Notes: generated by a model not told the origin, from the sequence alone. Positions 8,433-16,931 are shown, counted from the stretch's first letter. The stretch is DNA of 64,000 nucleotides from Petropleomorpha daqingensis (GCF_013408985.1 NZ_JACBZT010000001.1:1612001-1676000), one strand, 5' to 3'. Numbers and translations: made by a program.

Positions 8433-9617
8433 GTGGACCCCGTACGGAACCCCTACGCCCCGGGCGCGGGACAGCGCCCGCCCGAGCTCGCCGGCCGGGA
8501 CACCGAGCTGTCGGCGTTCGACGTCGTGCTGCAGCGGATCGCCCACGGGCGGCCGGAACGCTCCCTGGTGCTCACCGGGCTGCGCGGGGTCGGCAAGACC
8601 GTGCTGCTCAACCAGCTGCGCTCGGCGGCGATCGGCAGCGGGTGGGGGACCGGCAAGATCGAGGCGCGGCCGGACCAGTCGCTGCGCCGGCCGGTCTCCT
8701 CCGCGCTGCACATGGCGCTGCGTGAGCTGCGGCACCCCGACCAGGAGTCGATGGACGCCGTCCTGGGGGTGGTGAAGGCGTTCGCGCTGCGGCAGGAGCC
8801 GGACGCCAAGATGCGCGACCGCTGGCAGCCGGGCATCGACGTGCCGCCGGCGATGGGCCGCGCCGACTCCGGGGACATGGAGATCGACCTGGTCGAGCTG
8901 CTCAGCGACGCGGCGGGGCTGGCCGCCGACGTGGGCAAGGGCATCGCGCTGTTCATCGACGAGATGCAGGACGTGCAGCCCGACGACGTCTCGGCGATCT
9001 GCGCGGCCTGCCACGAGCTGTCCCAGCAGGGCGCGCCGCTGATCGTCGTGGGCGCGGGCCTGCCGCACCTGCCGGCGGTGCTGTCGGCGTCGAAGAGCTA
9101 CTCCGAGCGGCTGTTCCGCTACCTGCGCATCGACCGGCTCGACCGGCCGGCCGCCGACCTGGCGCTGATCGCGCCGGCCGAGCGGGAGGAGGTGACCTTC
9201 GAGCCGGCCGCGCTCGACGCCCTGTACGCCGCCGCCGACGGCTACCCGTACTTCGTGCAGGCCTACGGCAAGGTCACCTGGGACGTCGCGGCCGCCTCAC
9301 CGATCACCGCGGACGACGTCGCGATGGCCGCGCCGGTGGCCGAGACGGAGCTGGCGGTCGGCTTCTTCGGCTCCCGCTACGACCGCGCGACCCCGGCCGA
9401 GCGCGAGTACATGCACGCGATGGCGGAGCTCGGCGGACCGCAGGGGAGCGCCGTCGCGACGTCGGAGGTCGCCGTCTCGCTGGGCCGCAAGCCGGCGTCG
9501 CTGTCCCCCGCGCGCGACTCGCTGATCAAGAAGGGCCTCGTCTACTCCGCCGAGCGCGGCCAGATCGCGTTCACCGTCCCCCACTTCGGCCGCTACCTCC
9601 TCTCCCACCCGGACTGA
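8433..9617 (+). CDS. AAA/P-loop ATPase of the actinobacterial ExeA/Orc-like type
   Basis: 394 aa from the GTG at 8433; GTG 8424 or ATG 8391 would add 3 or 14 residues. Walker A is GLRGVGKT (about residue 50). Walker B is GIALFIDEMQD (about residue 175). A sensor-like IVVGAGLPHLP follows, and the C-terminal third resembles a winged-helix region (SVAVATSEVAVSLGRK...). This matches STAND/Orc-type P-loop ATPases common in actinobacteria as 'ATP-binding protein'; their role is not established. It follows the CheB-like gene by 65 bp, but no chemotaxis function can be read from its sequence. A strong hairpin starts three bases after the stop. Confidence 0.75.
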   Translation: MDPVRNPYAPGAGQRPPELAGRDTELSAFDVVLQRIAHGRPERSLVLTGLRGVGKTVLLNQLRSAAIGSGWGTGKIEARPDQSLRRPVSSALHMALRELRHPDQESMDAVLGVVKAFALRQEPDAKMRDRWQPGIDVPPAMGRADSGDMEIDLVELLSDAAGLAADVGKGIALFIDEMQDVQPDDVSAICAACHELSQQGAPLIVVGAGLPHLPAVLSASKSYSERLFRYLRIDRLDRPAADLALIAPAEREEVTFEPAALDALYAAADGYPYFVQAYGKVTWDVAAASPITADDVAMAAPVAETELAVGFFGSRYDRATPAEREYMHAMAELGGPQGSAVATSEVAVSLGRKPASLSPARDSLIKKGLVYSAERGQIAFTVPHFGRYLLSHPD

Positions 9618-9620
9618 ACC

Positions 9621-9666
9621 GCGGTTTCGCGCGCCTAACCGCGCGCGGTTAGGTGCGCGAAACCGC
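9621..9666 (+). terminator. 20-bp near-perfect hairpin after ATPase gene
   Basis: Arms 9621-9640 and 9647-9666 pair over 20 bp with one G-U-type mismatch around a GCGCGC loop, directly after TGA 9617. The structure also covers GTG 9653, which argues against that codon as the start of the next gene. Confidence 0.7.
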
Positions 9667-9673
9667 CCCGGAC

Positions 9674-9679
9674 CAGACT
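9674..9679 (+). promoter_or_regulatory. -10-like CAGACT for leaderless hydrolase
   Basis: CAGACT is followed by exactly 6 nt and then GTG 9686. This is the same geometry as at 44647, 51159, 41829 and 43064 in this window. Confidence 0.35.
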
Positions 9680-9685
9680 GGGCCG

Positions 9686-10570
9686 GTGCGGGATGCCGAG
9701 CAGACGATGGTTCCGGTCACGGGCGGCGAGCTGTCGGTCCTGCACTGGCGAGCGGACTCCCCCGGCGCGCCGCTGGTCGTGCTCCTGCACGGCATCACGT
9801 CGAACGCGCTGGTGTGGGCGCGGATCGCCGGCGAGCTGGCCGGGGAGTTCGAGGTGGTGGCCCCGGACCTGCGCGGTCGGGCCGGCTCGGCCGGGCTCCC
9901 GGGTCCGTACGGCCTGGCCGCGCACGCCGACGACGTCGCCACCCTGCTCGGCCGCTTCGGCGACGCCGTCGTCGTCGGGCACTCGATGGGCGCCTTCGTC
10001 GCCACGCTGGCCGCGTCCGCGGCGACGCGCTACCGGGTTCGGGGGCTCGTGCTCGTCGACGGCGGGCTGCCCTTCCCCCGCCAACCGGGTGAGGACGTCG
10101 ACGCGATGCTCACCGCCCTGCTCGGGAGCACGCTGGACCGGCTGGCGACGACGTTCCCCGATCTCGCCGCCGTCCGGGCGTTCTGGGCCGGGCACCCGAC
10201 CGTCGGCCCGTGGGTGGACGTCCCCTCGGTGGCCGCCTTCCTGGCGCGCGACCTGACCGGTGACCCACCGGCGCTGCGCAGCGCCGTGGTCCCCGCGGCG
10301 GTGCGCGCCGACGGGGCCGACCTGCTCGCCGAGGAGCGGGTGCTCCAGGTGGCCCGCGAGCTGCCGGTGCCGGCCACGCTGCTCTGGGCGCCCCGGGGGA
10401 TGAGCGACCAGCCGCCCGGGCTCTACGACGAGCCGCGCCTGGCCGGGTTCGGCGCCGAGCAGGCGGGGATCACCGGGCGCAGCGTGCCCGACACCAACCA
10501 CGACTCGATCGTGTGGGCGCCGCAGGGCGTGGCGGCGATCGCCGGGGCCGTGCGGGCGACGGTGGCGTGA
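9686..10570 (+). CDS. Alpha/beta-hydrolase fold protein
   Basis: 294 aa from GTG 9686. The oxyanion-hole motif LLHGITSNALVW is near residue 30, the nucleophile elbow GHSMGAF is near residue 93 (Ser), and the catalytic His is in DTNHDSIVW close to the C-terminus. It is a cytoplasmic esterase- or lipase-like hydrolase with no signal peptide; the substrate is unknown. GTG 9653, 11 codons upstream, lies inside the preceding hairpin and has no ribosome site. GTG 9686 has a -10-like hexamer 6 nt ahead, so it was preferred. ATG 9707 is also possible. Confidence 0.82.
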   Translation: MRDAEQTMVPVTGGELSVLHWRADSPGAPLVVLLHGITSNALVWARIAGELAGEFEVVAPDLRGRAGSAGLPGPYGLAAHADDVATLLGRFGDAVVVGHSMGAFVATLAASAATRYRVRGLVLVDGGLPFPRQPGEDVDAMLTALLGSTLDRLATTFPDLAAVRAFWAGHPTVGPWVDVPSVAAFLARDLTGDPPALRSAVVPAAVRADGADLLAEERVLQVARELPVPATLLWAPRGMSDQPPGLYDEPRLAGFGAEQAGITGRSVPDTNHDSIVWAPQGVAAIAGAVRATVA

Positions 10571-10713
10571 CCGGATCGTGAACGACGGCGCACCGGGCCT
10601 CCTTGGCAGTGCCGGTGACCGCGGCCACAATCACGGTGTCCGCCCTTCCGCCGCGCGGCAGGGCGCGCTCCAACAGCGGGGCCGCGACGGGGGCCCGACG
10701 TTGGGGGGTCGAG

Positions 10714-12408
10714 GTGACCGAGCAGCCACCTCCGGCCGAGCGACCCCGGCGCGTCCCGCTCCGCGTGGTCGTCGACGCCGGCGGTGAGCTCGACCCCGAC
10801 GACCTCGCCGGCGTGCTCGAGGCGATGCCGGCGGCGTTCTTCCTCCTCGACCGGCAATGGCGCTTCCGCTACGTGAACGCGGAGATGGACCGGCTGCTGC
10901 ACCTGCCCCGCGAGGAGCTGCTCGGCCGCTCGATCTGGGACGTCTACCCGCGCATGGTCGGCAGCCGGTTCGAGGCCGCGTACCGCGACGCGGTGGCGTC
11001 CGGGCAGTCGATCACGTTCGAGGCGCAGTACTCCGGAGAGCTGCCCGGCTGGTACGAGGTGCGCGCGTGGCCCCGACCCGACGGCCTGGCGGTGTACTTC
11101 TTCGACATCACCGCCCGGCACACCGCCGAGGAGACGGCGCGCCGGGCCACCGCCCGGCTGGACCTGCTGTCTCGGGTCAACGCGGAGCTCTCCGGCGCCC
11201 TCGACAGCGTCTCGGCGCTCGGCCGGCTGGCCCGCATCGTCGTCCCGACGCTGACCGACGCGTGCATCGTCACGGTGGTCGACCGCGACGGCCGCGCCCG
11301 GGACGTCGGCTCCTGGCACGCCGACCCGGGCAAGCGCGGGCTGCTGGCCCGCTACGCCGACATCCGCCTGGAGACGCTGCCGCCGACCTCGCCGGTCGCG
11401 CTCGCGCTCACCGCGGGCACGCCGGTCACCGAGCCGGTGGCCGACGTCCTGGCGCTCATGCGCCCTGGCCCGGCGCGCGATCTGCTCGAGCAGCTCGGGC
11501 CCGAGCGGGCCGCCGTCCTCCCGCTGCCCGCGGCCGACCGCACCGTCGGCGTCCTCACGCTCTACCACGACGCCGGGCGGGTGGTCGGGCCCCAGGACGT
11601 CGAGACCGCCCGGGAGGTCGCCGCCCAGGCCGGCCGGGCCGTCGACCGGGTGCACCGGCAGAGCCAGCAGGCCAAGCTCGCCGAGGCGCTGCAGCGCAGC
11701 CTGCTGACCGAGCCTCCGGGCATCCCGCACGCGGAGGTCGTCGTCCGGTACGTCCCGGCCGCGGAGGCCGCGCGGGTGGGCGGTGACTGGTACGACGCCT
11801 TCCTGCAGCAGGACGGGACGCCGGTGCTCGTGATCGGCGACGTCGTCGGCCACGACACCGCCGCGGCGGCGATGATGGGCCAGCTGCGCGGGCTGCTGCG
11901 CGGTGTCGCCCACCACAGCGGCGACGGGCCGGCCGCGGTCCTGCGCGGGCTGGACGAGGCGATCGCCTCGATGCACACCGGCGCGCTCGCCACGGCCGCC
12001 GTCGCGCGGTTCGAGGGTCTCGCGGGGGACGACGGCGTCCTGATGCGCTGGGCGAACGCCGGCCACCCGCCACCGTTCCTGCTCACGCCCGACCGGCAGG
12101 TGGCGGTGCTCGGCGGGCGGTTCGGGGACCTCATGCTCGGCGTCGACCCCACCGCGGACCGCGTCGAGTCGACGCTCGACGTCGTCCCGGGCAGCGTCGT
12201 CCTGCTCTACACCGACGGGCTCATCGAGCGGCGCGGCAGCACCCTGGACGACGGGCTCGACCGGCTGCGCGGGTGCCTGGAAGAGCTGGCCGGCCGGCCG
12301 CTGGGCGAGCTCTGCGACCAGGTGCTCGACCGCATGCTGCAGGGCACTCCGGAGGACGACGTCGCGCTCGTCGCGCTGCTGGTCAGGCCGGACCCGCAAC
12401 CCCGCTGA
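10714..12408 (+). CDS. PAS-GAF-PP2C (SpoIIE/RsbU-type) serine phosphatase
   Basis: 564 aa from GTG 10714, which has GGGGGG 6-11 nt upstream; an in-frame ATG at 10603 would add 37 low-complexity residues. Order of domains: PAS at about 30-145 (AMPAAFFLLDRQWRFRYVN, ending YFFDITARH), GAF-like at about 155-325, and PP2C at about 335-560. The PP2C metal-binding motifs are intact: RVGGDWYDAF, VIGDVVGHD, NAGHPPPFLL, YTDGLIERRG and PEDDVALVAL. Family role: it dephosphorylates an anti-sigma-factor antagonist and so frees an alternative sigma factor. An RsbW-like ATP-binding protein lies ~100 bp downstream on the same strand, and together they look like part of a partner-switching module. No STAS antagonist is seen nearby. 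Confidence 0.9.
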   Translation: MTEQPPPAERPRRVPLRVVVDAGGELDPDDLAGVLEAMPAAFFLLDRQWRFRYVNAEMDRLLHLPREELLGRSIWDVYPRMVGSRFEAAYRDAVASGQSITFEAQYSGELPGWYEVRAWPRPDGLAVYFFDITARHTAEETARRATARLDLLSRVNAELSGALDSVSALGRLARIVVPTLTDACIVTVVDRDGRARDVGSWHADPGKRGLLARYADIRLETLPPTSPVALALTAGTPVTEPVADVLALMRPGPARDLLEQLGPERAAVLPLPAADRTVGVLTLYHDAGRVVGPQDVETAREVAAQAGRAVDRVHRQSQQAKLAEALQRSLLTEPPGIPHAEVVVRYVPAAEAARVGGDWYDAFLQQDGTPVLVIGDVVGHDTAAAAMMGQLRGLLRGVAHHSGDGPAAVLRGLDEAIASMHTGALATAAVARFEGLAGDDGVLMRWANAGHPPPFLLTPDRQVAVLGGRFGDLMLGVDPTADRVESTLDVVPGSVVLLYTDGLIERRGSTLDDGLDRLRGCLEELAGRPLGELCDQVLDRMLQGTPEDDVALVALLVRPDPQPR

Positions 12409-12506
12409 ACGTGAGATTTCCCTCTGTCCGAGATCCGGGGTTCGGCAGGAGCGGAACTGGGCACCCTATCCGACGTCCGAGACGGCGGACGACACGCGGA
12501 GGAGGC

Positions 12507-12965
12507 ATGGCAGTCATGACCTGGCCATTACGGCCGTTGCCGGATGGTCGCGGGGAGGTCTGGCGGTGGCACCTCGACGGGATAGCGGAACTCCCGTCGG
12601 CCCGCTCCGTCTTGCGGAGCAGGCTGGACGACGTCGGATTTCCCCCGGAGCAGGACGATCCCGCTGCTGAGCAGCTCATCCTCGCCTTCGACGAGCTCGC
12701 CTCCAACGCGCTGCGCCACGGAGAGTCCCCGGTGGTGGCGACGGTCGTCGCCGGCAGCGGTGGCTGGCTGCTCGACGTGAGCGACCGCGCGGCCGGCGTC
12801 ATGCCGGCCCCAGCGGTCGACCGCGACCCGGCGCAGGGGGGCCTGGGGCTGCACCTGGTGGCCCGGCTCTCGGTGGCGCACGGGTGGTACGTCGACGGCA
12901 GCTGCAAGCACGTGTGGGCCTGCCTGCCGAGCGAGCAGAAGGATCGCAGCCCAGCGCTGGTCTGA
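12507..12965 (+). CDS. RsbW-like HATPase (anti-sigma-type ATP-binding protein)
   Basis: 152 aa from the ATG at 12507, with GGAGGA ~8 nt upstream. This is a GHKL ATPase fold. The N box FDELASNALRHGES has Glu63 and Asn67, the G1-like box is LLDVSDRA near residue 92, and the G2 box is GGLGLHLV at 111-118. The small size and gene order fit the serine-kinase anti-sigma factors (RsbW/SpoIIAB) or their actinobacterial relatives. Pairing with the PP2C phosphatase just upstream is inferred from position. A terminator hairpin follows. Confidence 0.82.
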   Translation: MAVMTWPLRPLPDGRGEVWRWHLDGIAELPSARSVLRSRLDDVGFPPEQDDPAAEQLILAFDELASNALRHGESPVVATVVAGSGGWLLDVSDRAAGVMPAPAVDRDPAQGGLGLHLVARLSVAHGWYVDGSCKHVWACLPSEQKDRSPALV

Positions 12966-12973
12966 GAACGCGA

Positions 12974-13005
12974 CGACCCCCGCTGCCCGAGGGCAACGGG
13001 GGTCG
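12974..13005 (+). terminator. Hairpin after RsbW-like gene
   Basis: CGACCCCCG (12974-12982) pairs with CGGGGGTCG (12997-13005) around a 14-nt loop, 8 bp after the stop codon. Confidence 0.6.
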
Positions 13006-13008
13006 CGT

Positions 13009-13050
13009 GTCGCTGCGAGGGGAGGCCCGGAGGGTCTCCCGAGCAGCGAC
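13009..13050 (-). terminator. Hairpin after the last gene of the che locus
   Basis: GTCGCTGC (13009-13016) pairs with GCAGCGAC (13043-13050), with an inner GGGAG/CTCCC pairing. It faces the 3' end of the minus-strand CheX-like gene that stops at 13116. Confidence 0.5.
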
Positions 13051-13115
13051 GGGTGGGGCTCAACGCGGCAGGGGTACGTCTCGTGGCCGCGGTGTCGGCC
13101 GGTAGGCCGACGATG

Positions 13116-13598
13116 TCACGGCAGCACGAGCGAGAGCCCGCCCTTGCCGTAGCCGGGGACCTCGATGGCGAGGTCGATCCGGTTGAAGTTGGCCAGCATG
13201 CCGGCCACGTCACCGGGCAGGTCCTCGCCCGGCGCGTAGAGCTTGTGCAGCTTCGAGTGCGGGGCACCGGGGACGTTCAACATCGCGGAGAGCACGTTGA
13301 CGACCTCGTGCAGCGCCTCGACCAGCAGGCTGGTGAGCTCGCCGTCCTCCTCGACCGCGTCCTGGCAGCCGCCGGGGGGCAGCAGGGCCAGGGCGCCGGC
13401 CGTGTAGGCGGAGGCCGCGAGGTCCATCACGCACAGGGCGTTGATGGCCATGCCGGGGTCGACGTAGACCGCGACCGACACCGGGCTCTTCTCGGTCGGG
13501 GTGACCGGCGGACCCGGGTTGACCGCGACCGGCTTGCCGACCAGGCCCGAGAGCATGTCCTTGACGTCCTTGGCGGCGGGCAGCACGACCGTGGTCAT
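13116..13598 (-). CDS. CheX/CheC-like protein (CheY-P phosphatase candidate)
   Basis: 160 aa and the last gene of the che locus. The ATG overlaps the stop of cheY (ATGA, 13595-13598), so it is translationally coupled to it. The sequence is divergent, but a CheC/CheX-type helix is visible near residues 88-108 (LLVEALHEVVNVLSAMLN) with an ExxN pair, Glu98 and Asn101. That pair is the catalytic signature of CheC/CheX/FliY phosphatases. No membrane segment. A CheX-fold phosphatase acting on the adjacent CheY is the best reading. A catalytically weak adaptor is possible because the Gly that usually follows the motif is absent. Confidence 0.6.
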   Translation of the reverse strand: MTTVVLPAAKDVKDMLSGLVGKPVAVNPGPPVTPTEKSPVSVAVYVDPGMAINALCVMDLAASAYTAGALALLPPGGCQDAVEEDGELTSLLVEALHEVVNVLSAMLNVPGAPHSKLHKLYAPGEDLPGDVAGMLANFNRIDLAIEVPGYGKGGLSLVLP

Positions 13599-13957
13599 GC
13601 GATCACCCCGTCCAGGTGCTCCTTGAACGTGTCCTCGTTGAACGGCTTGGCGATGAGGAAGATGGCACCGGCGTTGGCCGCCTTCTCCCGCATCTCGGGC
13701 GAGCCCTCCGAGGTGACGAAGCCGAACGGCACGTCCGAGCCCGAGGAGCGCAGCGCCTGCAGGCACTCGATGCCGGTCATGTTGGGCATGTTCCAGTCGG
13801 ACAGGACCAGGTCCGGCTTCTCCGAGCCGACCTTGGCCAGCGCGTCGGCGCCGTCCTCGGCCTCGACGATCTCGTGGTCGTCGTAACCGGCCTGGCGGAG
13901 CGTGCGGATGACGATCTGCCGCATCACGCGGCTGTCGTCAGCGACGAGGATCTTCAC
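13595..13957 (-). CDS. cheY: CheY-type single-domain response regulator
   Basis: 120 aa, a lone receiver domain. Acidic pocket Asp7/Asp8, phosphoacceptor Asp54 in VLSDWNMPNM, switch Thr82 and Lys104 in IAKPF are all present. It should accept phosphate from CheA and carry the signal to the motor or another output. The GTG at 13957 is chosen because it begins the KILVADDS strand directly and has an AGG-rich stretch ahead. It sits between two CheX-like genes, 29 bp after the first and overlapping the second by 4 bp. Confidence 0.93.
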   Translation of the reverse strand: MKILVADDSRVMRQIVIRTLRQAGYDDHEIVEAEDGADALAKVGSEKPDLVLSDWNMPNMTGIECLQALRSSGSDVPFGFVTSEGSPEMREKAANAGAIFLIAKPFNEDTFKEHLDGVIA

Positions 13958-13986
13958 AGGGACACCTACTTCCGTGATGCGGGGGA

Positions 13987-14520
13987 TCAGTGATGGGCCA
14001 CCGGCAGGGGCGGGAGTGCACCCTGCACGGAGATCGAGACCGGCTGGCCACGCCACAGGACGTCGATGCGGACGACGTCGGCGGGGTTCCGGACGGCCGG
14101 CGGGTTGCCGACCTCGGGGAGGCTGAGCGCGGAGGGGCCGGGGAGAGCGGCCTTGACGTTGCCGCCGACCACGTTGGCGATCTCGCCGAACGCGTCCGCG
14201 ACGTCCTCGTGCTCGAGCAGGTCGGGGGCGTAGTCGCCGAGCAGCGCGCGGGTGAGCTCGGCGGCCGTCTGGGCGCCGGTGGTGAGCACCACGCTGCCGG
14301 TCCACGGGCCGACGACGTCGACCCAGCTGGACAGCGGGTCGGCCGGCAGGTCACCGGGCAGCGGGACGAGCACCTCGTCCTCGCCGACCAGGGCGATCCA
14401 CGCCTCCTCGGCGATGGCCTGGACGGTGGCCTCGTCGATCAGCGCGGAGATGACCGGTCGGGTGTCGCCGGCGCGACGGCGCTCCCCCGTGTCGGACCCG
14501 GTCGTCGGGAAGGCGGTCAC
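13987..14520 (-). CDS. cheX: CheX-like CheY-P phosphatase
   Basis: 177 aa from the GTG at 14520, whose GTGA overlaps the stop of the upstream cheY. Residues 100-135 carry the CheC/CheX signature DAFGEIANVVGGNVKAALPG. Glu113 and Asn116 form the catalytic ExxN pair and the following Gly pair is conserved. A second half with beta-strands (VRIDVLWRGQPVSISVQG) is at the C-terminus. CheX dephosphorylates CheY-P in bacteria lacking CheZ, and the tight linkage to two cheY genes supports this role. It is the better-preserved of the two CheX-like proteins here. Confidence 0.78.
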   Translation of the reverse strand: MTAFPTTGSDTGERRRAGDTRPVISALIDEATVQAIAEEAWIALVGEDEVLVPLPGDLPADPLSSWVDVVGPWTGSVVLTTGAQTAAELTRALLGDYAPDLLEHEDVADAFGEIANVVGGNVKAALPGPSALSLPEVGNPPAVRNPADVVRIDVLWRGQPVSISVQGALPPLPVAHH

Positions 14521-14900
14521 AGCAGGGCCTCCTCGGGCAGCAGGCCGAGCAGCGCCAGCTTGTCGCGGATCGCGTCGGCCGTGAACGGCTTGATCACGTA
14601 CTCGTGGGCACCGGCCGCCAGAGCGCGCACGATCTGCGTGTGCTCGCTCTCGGAGGTGACCATCATGATCGTCACGCTCCGCAGGGCGGGGTTGGCGCGG
14701 ACGGCGGAGACGAACTGCAGCCCGTCCATCACCGGCATGTTCCAGTCCACGGTGCACAGGTCGGGGATCCAGCCCTCGTCGAGGACGTCGAGCCCCTCCC
14801 GGCCGTGGCCGGCGTCGCGGACCTCGTACCCGAGGCCCTCCAGGATCTGCGAGACGATCCGGCGCATGGCGCGGGAGTCGTCGATCACCAGAGCACGCAC
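14517..14900 (-). CDS. cheY: CheY-type single-domain response regulator (second copy)
   Basis: 127 aa, a lone receiver. Asp7/Asp8, phosphoacceptor Asp52 in TVDWNMPVMDG, Thr82 in MMVTSE and Lys104 in VIKPF are conserved. It diverges clearly from the CheY at 13.6-14.0 kb, so it is an old duplication or a separate role, for example output versus phosphate sink. The GTG start is 3 bp after the cheR stop, and the stop overlaps the CheX-like start. Confidence 0.92.
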   Translation of the reverse strand: MRALVIDDSRAMRRIVSQILEGLGYEVRDAGHGREGLDVLDEGWIPDLCTVDWNMPVMDGLQFVSAVRANPALRSVTIMMVTSESEHTQIVRALAAGAHEYVIKPFTADAIRDKLALLGLLPEEALL

Positions 14901-14903
14901 TTC

Positions 14904-15731
14904 TCAGGCCCCCTTCAGCGGGCGGTAGGCGGAGCTGCGGCCGATGACGACCCGCTCCCATGAGTCGTCGACGCCGAGAGTCGTCTCCGCGGCGCCCAGG
15001 AACAGCCACCCGTCGGGGCGCATGACCGCACGCACCCGCCGGAGGATCGCCTGCTTGGTGCTCAGGTCGAAGTAGATGAGGACGTTGCGCAGGTAGACCA
15101 CGTCGAACGGGCCCATCGGCGGCAACGCCGGCGCGGCGAGGTTGCACTCGCTGGCGGTCACCATGCGCTTGAGCGCCGGAGCGACCTCCCACTCGTTGCC
15201 CGCGCGGGTGAAGTGGCGCACCAGCATCGGCGCCGGCAGGCCGCGGTTGACCTCGAGCTGGGTGAACCGCCCGGCCCGGGTCCGCTCGACCATCTCGCGG
15301 GAGAGGTCCGTGGCGGTGATGGCGACCCGCGTCGCCGCGCTCGGCAGCGCGTCCTCGAGCAGCATCGCGATCGTGTACGGCTCCTGGCCGCTCGAGCACG
15401 CCGCCGACCAGATCTTCAGCGGCTCGTTCGGCCCGCGGGCCGCGACCAGCGACGGCAGCACGGTCGAGGTCAGGGCGGTGAACGGGTCGCCGTCCCGGAA
15501 CCAGGACGTCTCGTTCGTGGTCAGCGCCTCGACGATCCGCCGGGTGGAGTCGGGGTCGGGCCGGCTGCGGACGGCGTCGACGAGCTTGCCGACGTCGGCC
15601 AGGCCCATGGACCGGGCGATCGGCAGCAGCCGCGCCTCGACCAGGTACTCCTTGCCCGGCTGGAGAACGATCGCGCTCTCCCGGTGCACGAGCTGGCGCA
15701 CCCAGTCGAAGTTGGTGGTGGCGAGGGTCAT
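14904..15731 (-). CDS. cheR: Chemotaxis receptor methyltransferase CheR
   Basis: 275 aa, normal length. The helical N-terminal domain (about 8-75) leads into EALTTNETSWFRD at 68-80. The SAM-binding loop is IWSAACSSGQEPYTIAM at 107-123, and YLRNVLIYF is near residue 215. It transfers methyl groups from S-adenosylmethionine to receptor glutamates, opposing CheB. The start overlaps the cheB stop (ATGA). The six receptors nearby lack an NWETF-type CheR-docking pentapeptide, so CheR probably reaches its sites without that tether. Confidence 0.94.
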   Translation of the reverse strand: MTLATTNFDWVRQLVHRESAIVLQPGKEYLVEARLLPIARSMGLADVGKLVDAVRSRPDPDSTRRIVEALTTNETSWFRDGDPFTALTSTVLPSLVAARGPNEPLKIWSAACSSGQEPYTIAMLLEDALPSAATRVAITATDLSREMVERTRAGRFTQLEVNRGLPAPMLVRHFTRAGNEWEVAPALKRMVTASECNLAAPALPPMGPFDVVYLRNVLIYFDLSTKQAILRRVRAVMRPDGWLFLGAAETTLGVDDSWERVVIGRSSAYRPLKGA

Positions 15732-16852
15732 CGGAGTCCTCCAGCGGTGGCAGGAACGGCGGTGACGGGTGCAACGCCGGACAGGTGACGGTGGATCGCC
15801 TCGGCGACGCGATCGAGGGGGAGGACCTCGTCGGCGAGGCCGGCCTGGGTGACGGCGCCCGGCATGCCCCAGACGACCGAGGTCTGCTGGTCCTGGACCA
15901 GCACGGTGCCGCCCGCCTCGCGGATGGCACCGGCGCCGTTGCGGCCGTCGGAGCCCATGCCGGTGAGCACGAGACCGAGCACGGCGCCGTCGTAGGCGGC
16001 GACGGCCGAGCGGAACAGCGGGTCCACCGCGGGGCGGCAGAAGTTCTCCGGCGGGTCCTGGGTCAGGGCGGTCTGCAGTCCCCGGGCGGTCCGGCGGACG
16101 ACGAGGTGCCGGTCGCCGGGGGCGAGGTGCACGGTGCCCGGCTGCAGCGGGGTCCCGTCGACCGCCTCCACCACGCGCAGCGCGCAGAGCCGGTCGAGAC
16201 GCTGGGCGAACTGGCGGGTGAAGACCGGCGGCATGTGCTGCACGAGCAGGATCGGCACGGGCAGGGACGCCGGCAGGGCCGGCAGCACCCGGGCGAGCGC
16301 CTCGGGGCCGCCGGTCGAGGAGCCGATCACGAGGACGGCGGGCTTGCGGGCCGGCGCCGTCCGCGGGGCCGGGGCGCGGGGCGGGAGGGCGGCCGGCGCG
16401 GGCGCGCGGTGCCCGGCGGGGGTGGCCGGGCGACCGGTCAGCGCCTTGATCTTCGGGATGAGCTGCTGGCGCACGCTCTCCATGGACTGGGCGACGCTGC
16501 CGACGTTGGCCGGCTTGGTCACGTAGTCGTTCGCGCCCGCCGACAGCGCGTCGAGGGTGGCCGAGGCGCCGCGCTCGGTCAGCGTGCTGAACATGATGAT
16601 CGGCACGCGGCTGCGCCCGGATCCGCCCTGACCGGCGCGGATCGCCCGGACCGCCTCGATGCCGTTCATCTCCGGCATCTCGATGTCCATCGTGACGAGG
16701 TCGGGCTTGAGCTGCTCGAGCTTGCTGACCGCGACCTTGCCGTTCACGGCGGTCCCGACGACCTCGATGGCCGGGTCCTCGGACAGCACGTCGGTGACGA
16801 TCTTCCGGACGACGACCGAGTCGTCGACCACCATCACCTTGATCCGGTCCAC
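15728..16852 (-). CDS. cheB: Chemotaxis response regulator protein-glutamate methylesterase CheB
   Basis: 374 aa with classical two-domain organisation. The receiver at ~1-125 has Asp10/Asp11, phosphoacceptor Asp56 in TMDIEMPEMNG and Lys113. A Pro/Ala-rich linker runs ~138-170. The methylesterase domain at ~172-360 has Ser179 in GSSTGG, His206 in LVQHMPP and Asp302 in TGMGSDG. It removes receptor methyl groups after phosphorylation by CheA. It is the first gene of the cheB-cheR-cheY-cheX-cheY-cheX run and has a sigma28-type promoter ~50-80 bp upstream. Confidence 0.95.
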   Translation of the reverse strand: MDRIKVMVVDDSVVVRKIVTDVLSEDPAIEVVGTAVNGKVAVSKLEQLKPDLVTMDIEMPEMNGIEAVRAIRAGQGGSGRSRVPIIMFSTLTERGASATLDALSAGANDYVTKPANVGSVAQSMESVRQQLIPKIKALTGRPATPAGHRAPAPAALPPRAPAPRTAPARKPAVLVIGSSTGGPEALARVLPALPASLPVPILLVQHMPPVFTRQFAQRLDRLCALRVVEAVDGTPLQPGTVHLAPGDRHLVVRRTARGLQTALTQDPPENFCRPAVDPLFRSAVAAYDGAVLGLVLTGMGSDGRNGAGAIREAGGTVLVQDQQTSVVWGMPGAVTQAGLADEVLPLDRVAEAIHRHLSGVAPVTAVPATAGGLR

Positions 16853-16904
16853 GCGTGTTCCTCCTGCTTTCTGCCGGGCGCCCGCCCAGCAGGCTGTCGA
16901 TACG

Positions 16905-16931
16905 TCATCGGCATTTCCGGCCCGCTCTTGA
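16905..16931 (-). promoter_or_regulatory. Sigma28 (FliA/WhiG-type) promoter of cheB
   Basis: Reading the minus strand: TCAA (16931-16928), a 15-bp spacer, then GCCGATGA (16912-16905). This is one base from the GCCGATAA consensus at the usual spacing, and it lies 53-79 bp upstream of the cheB ATG. The -35 lies inside a small hairpin (16921-16936). Confidence 0.7.
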
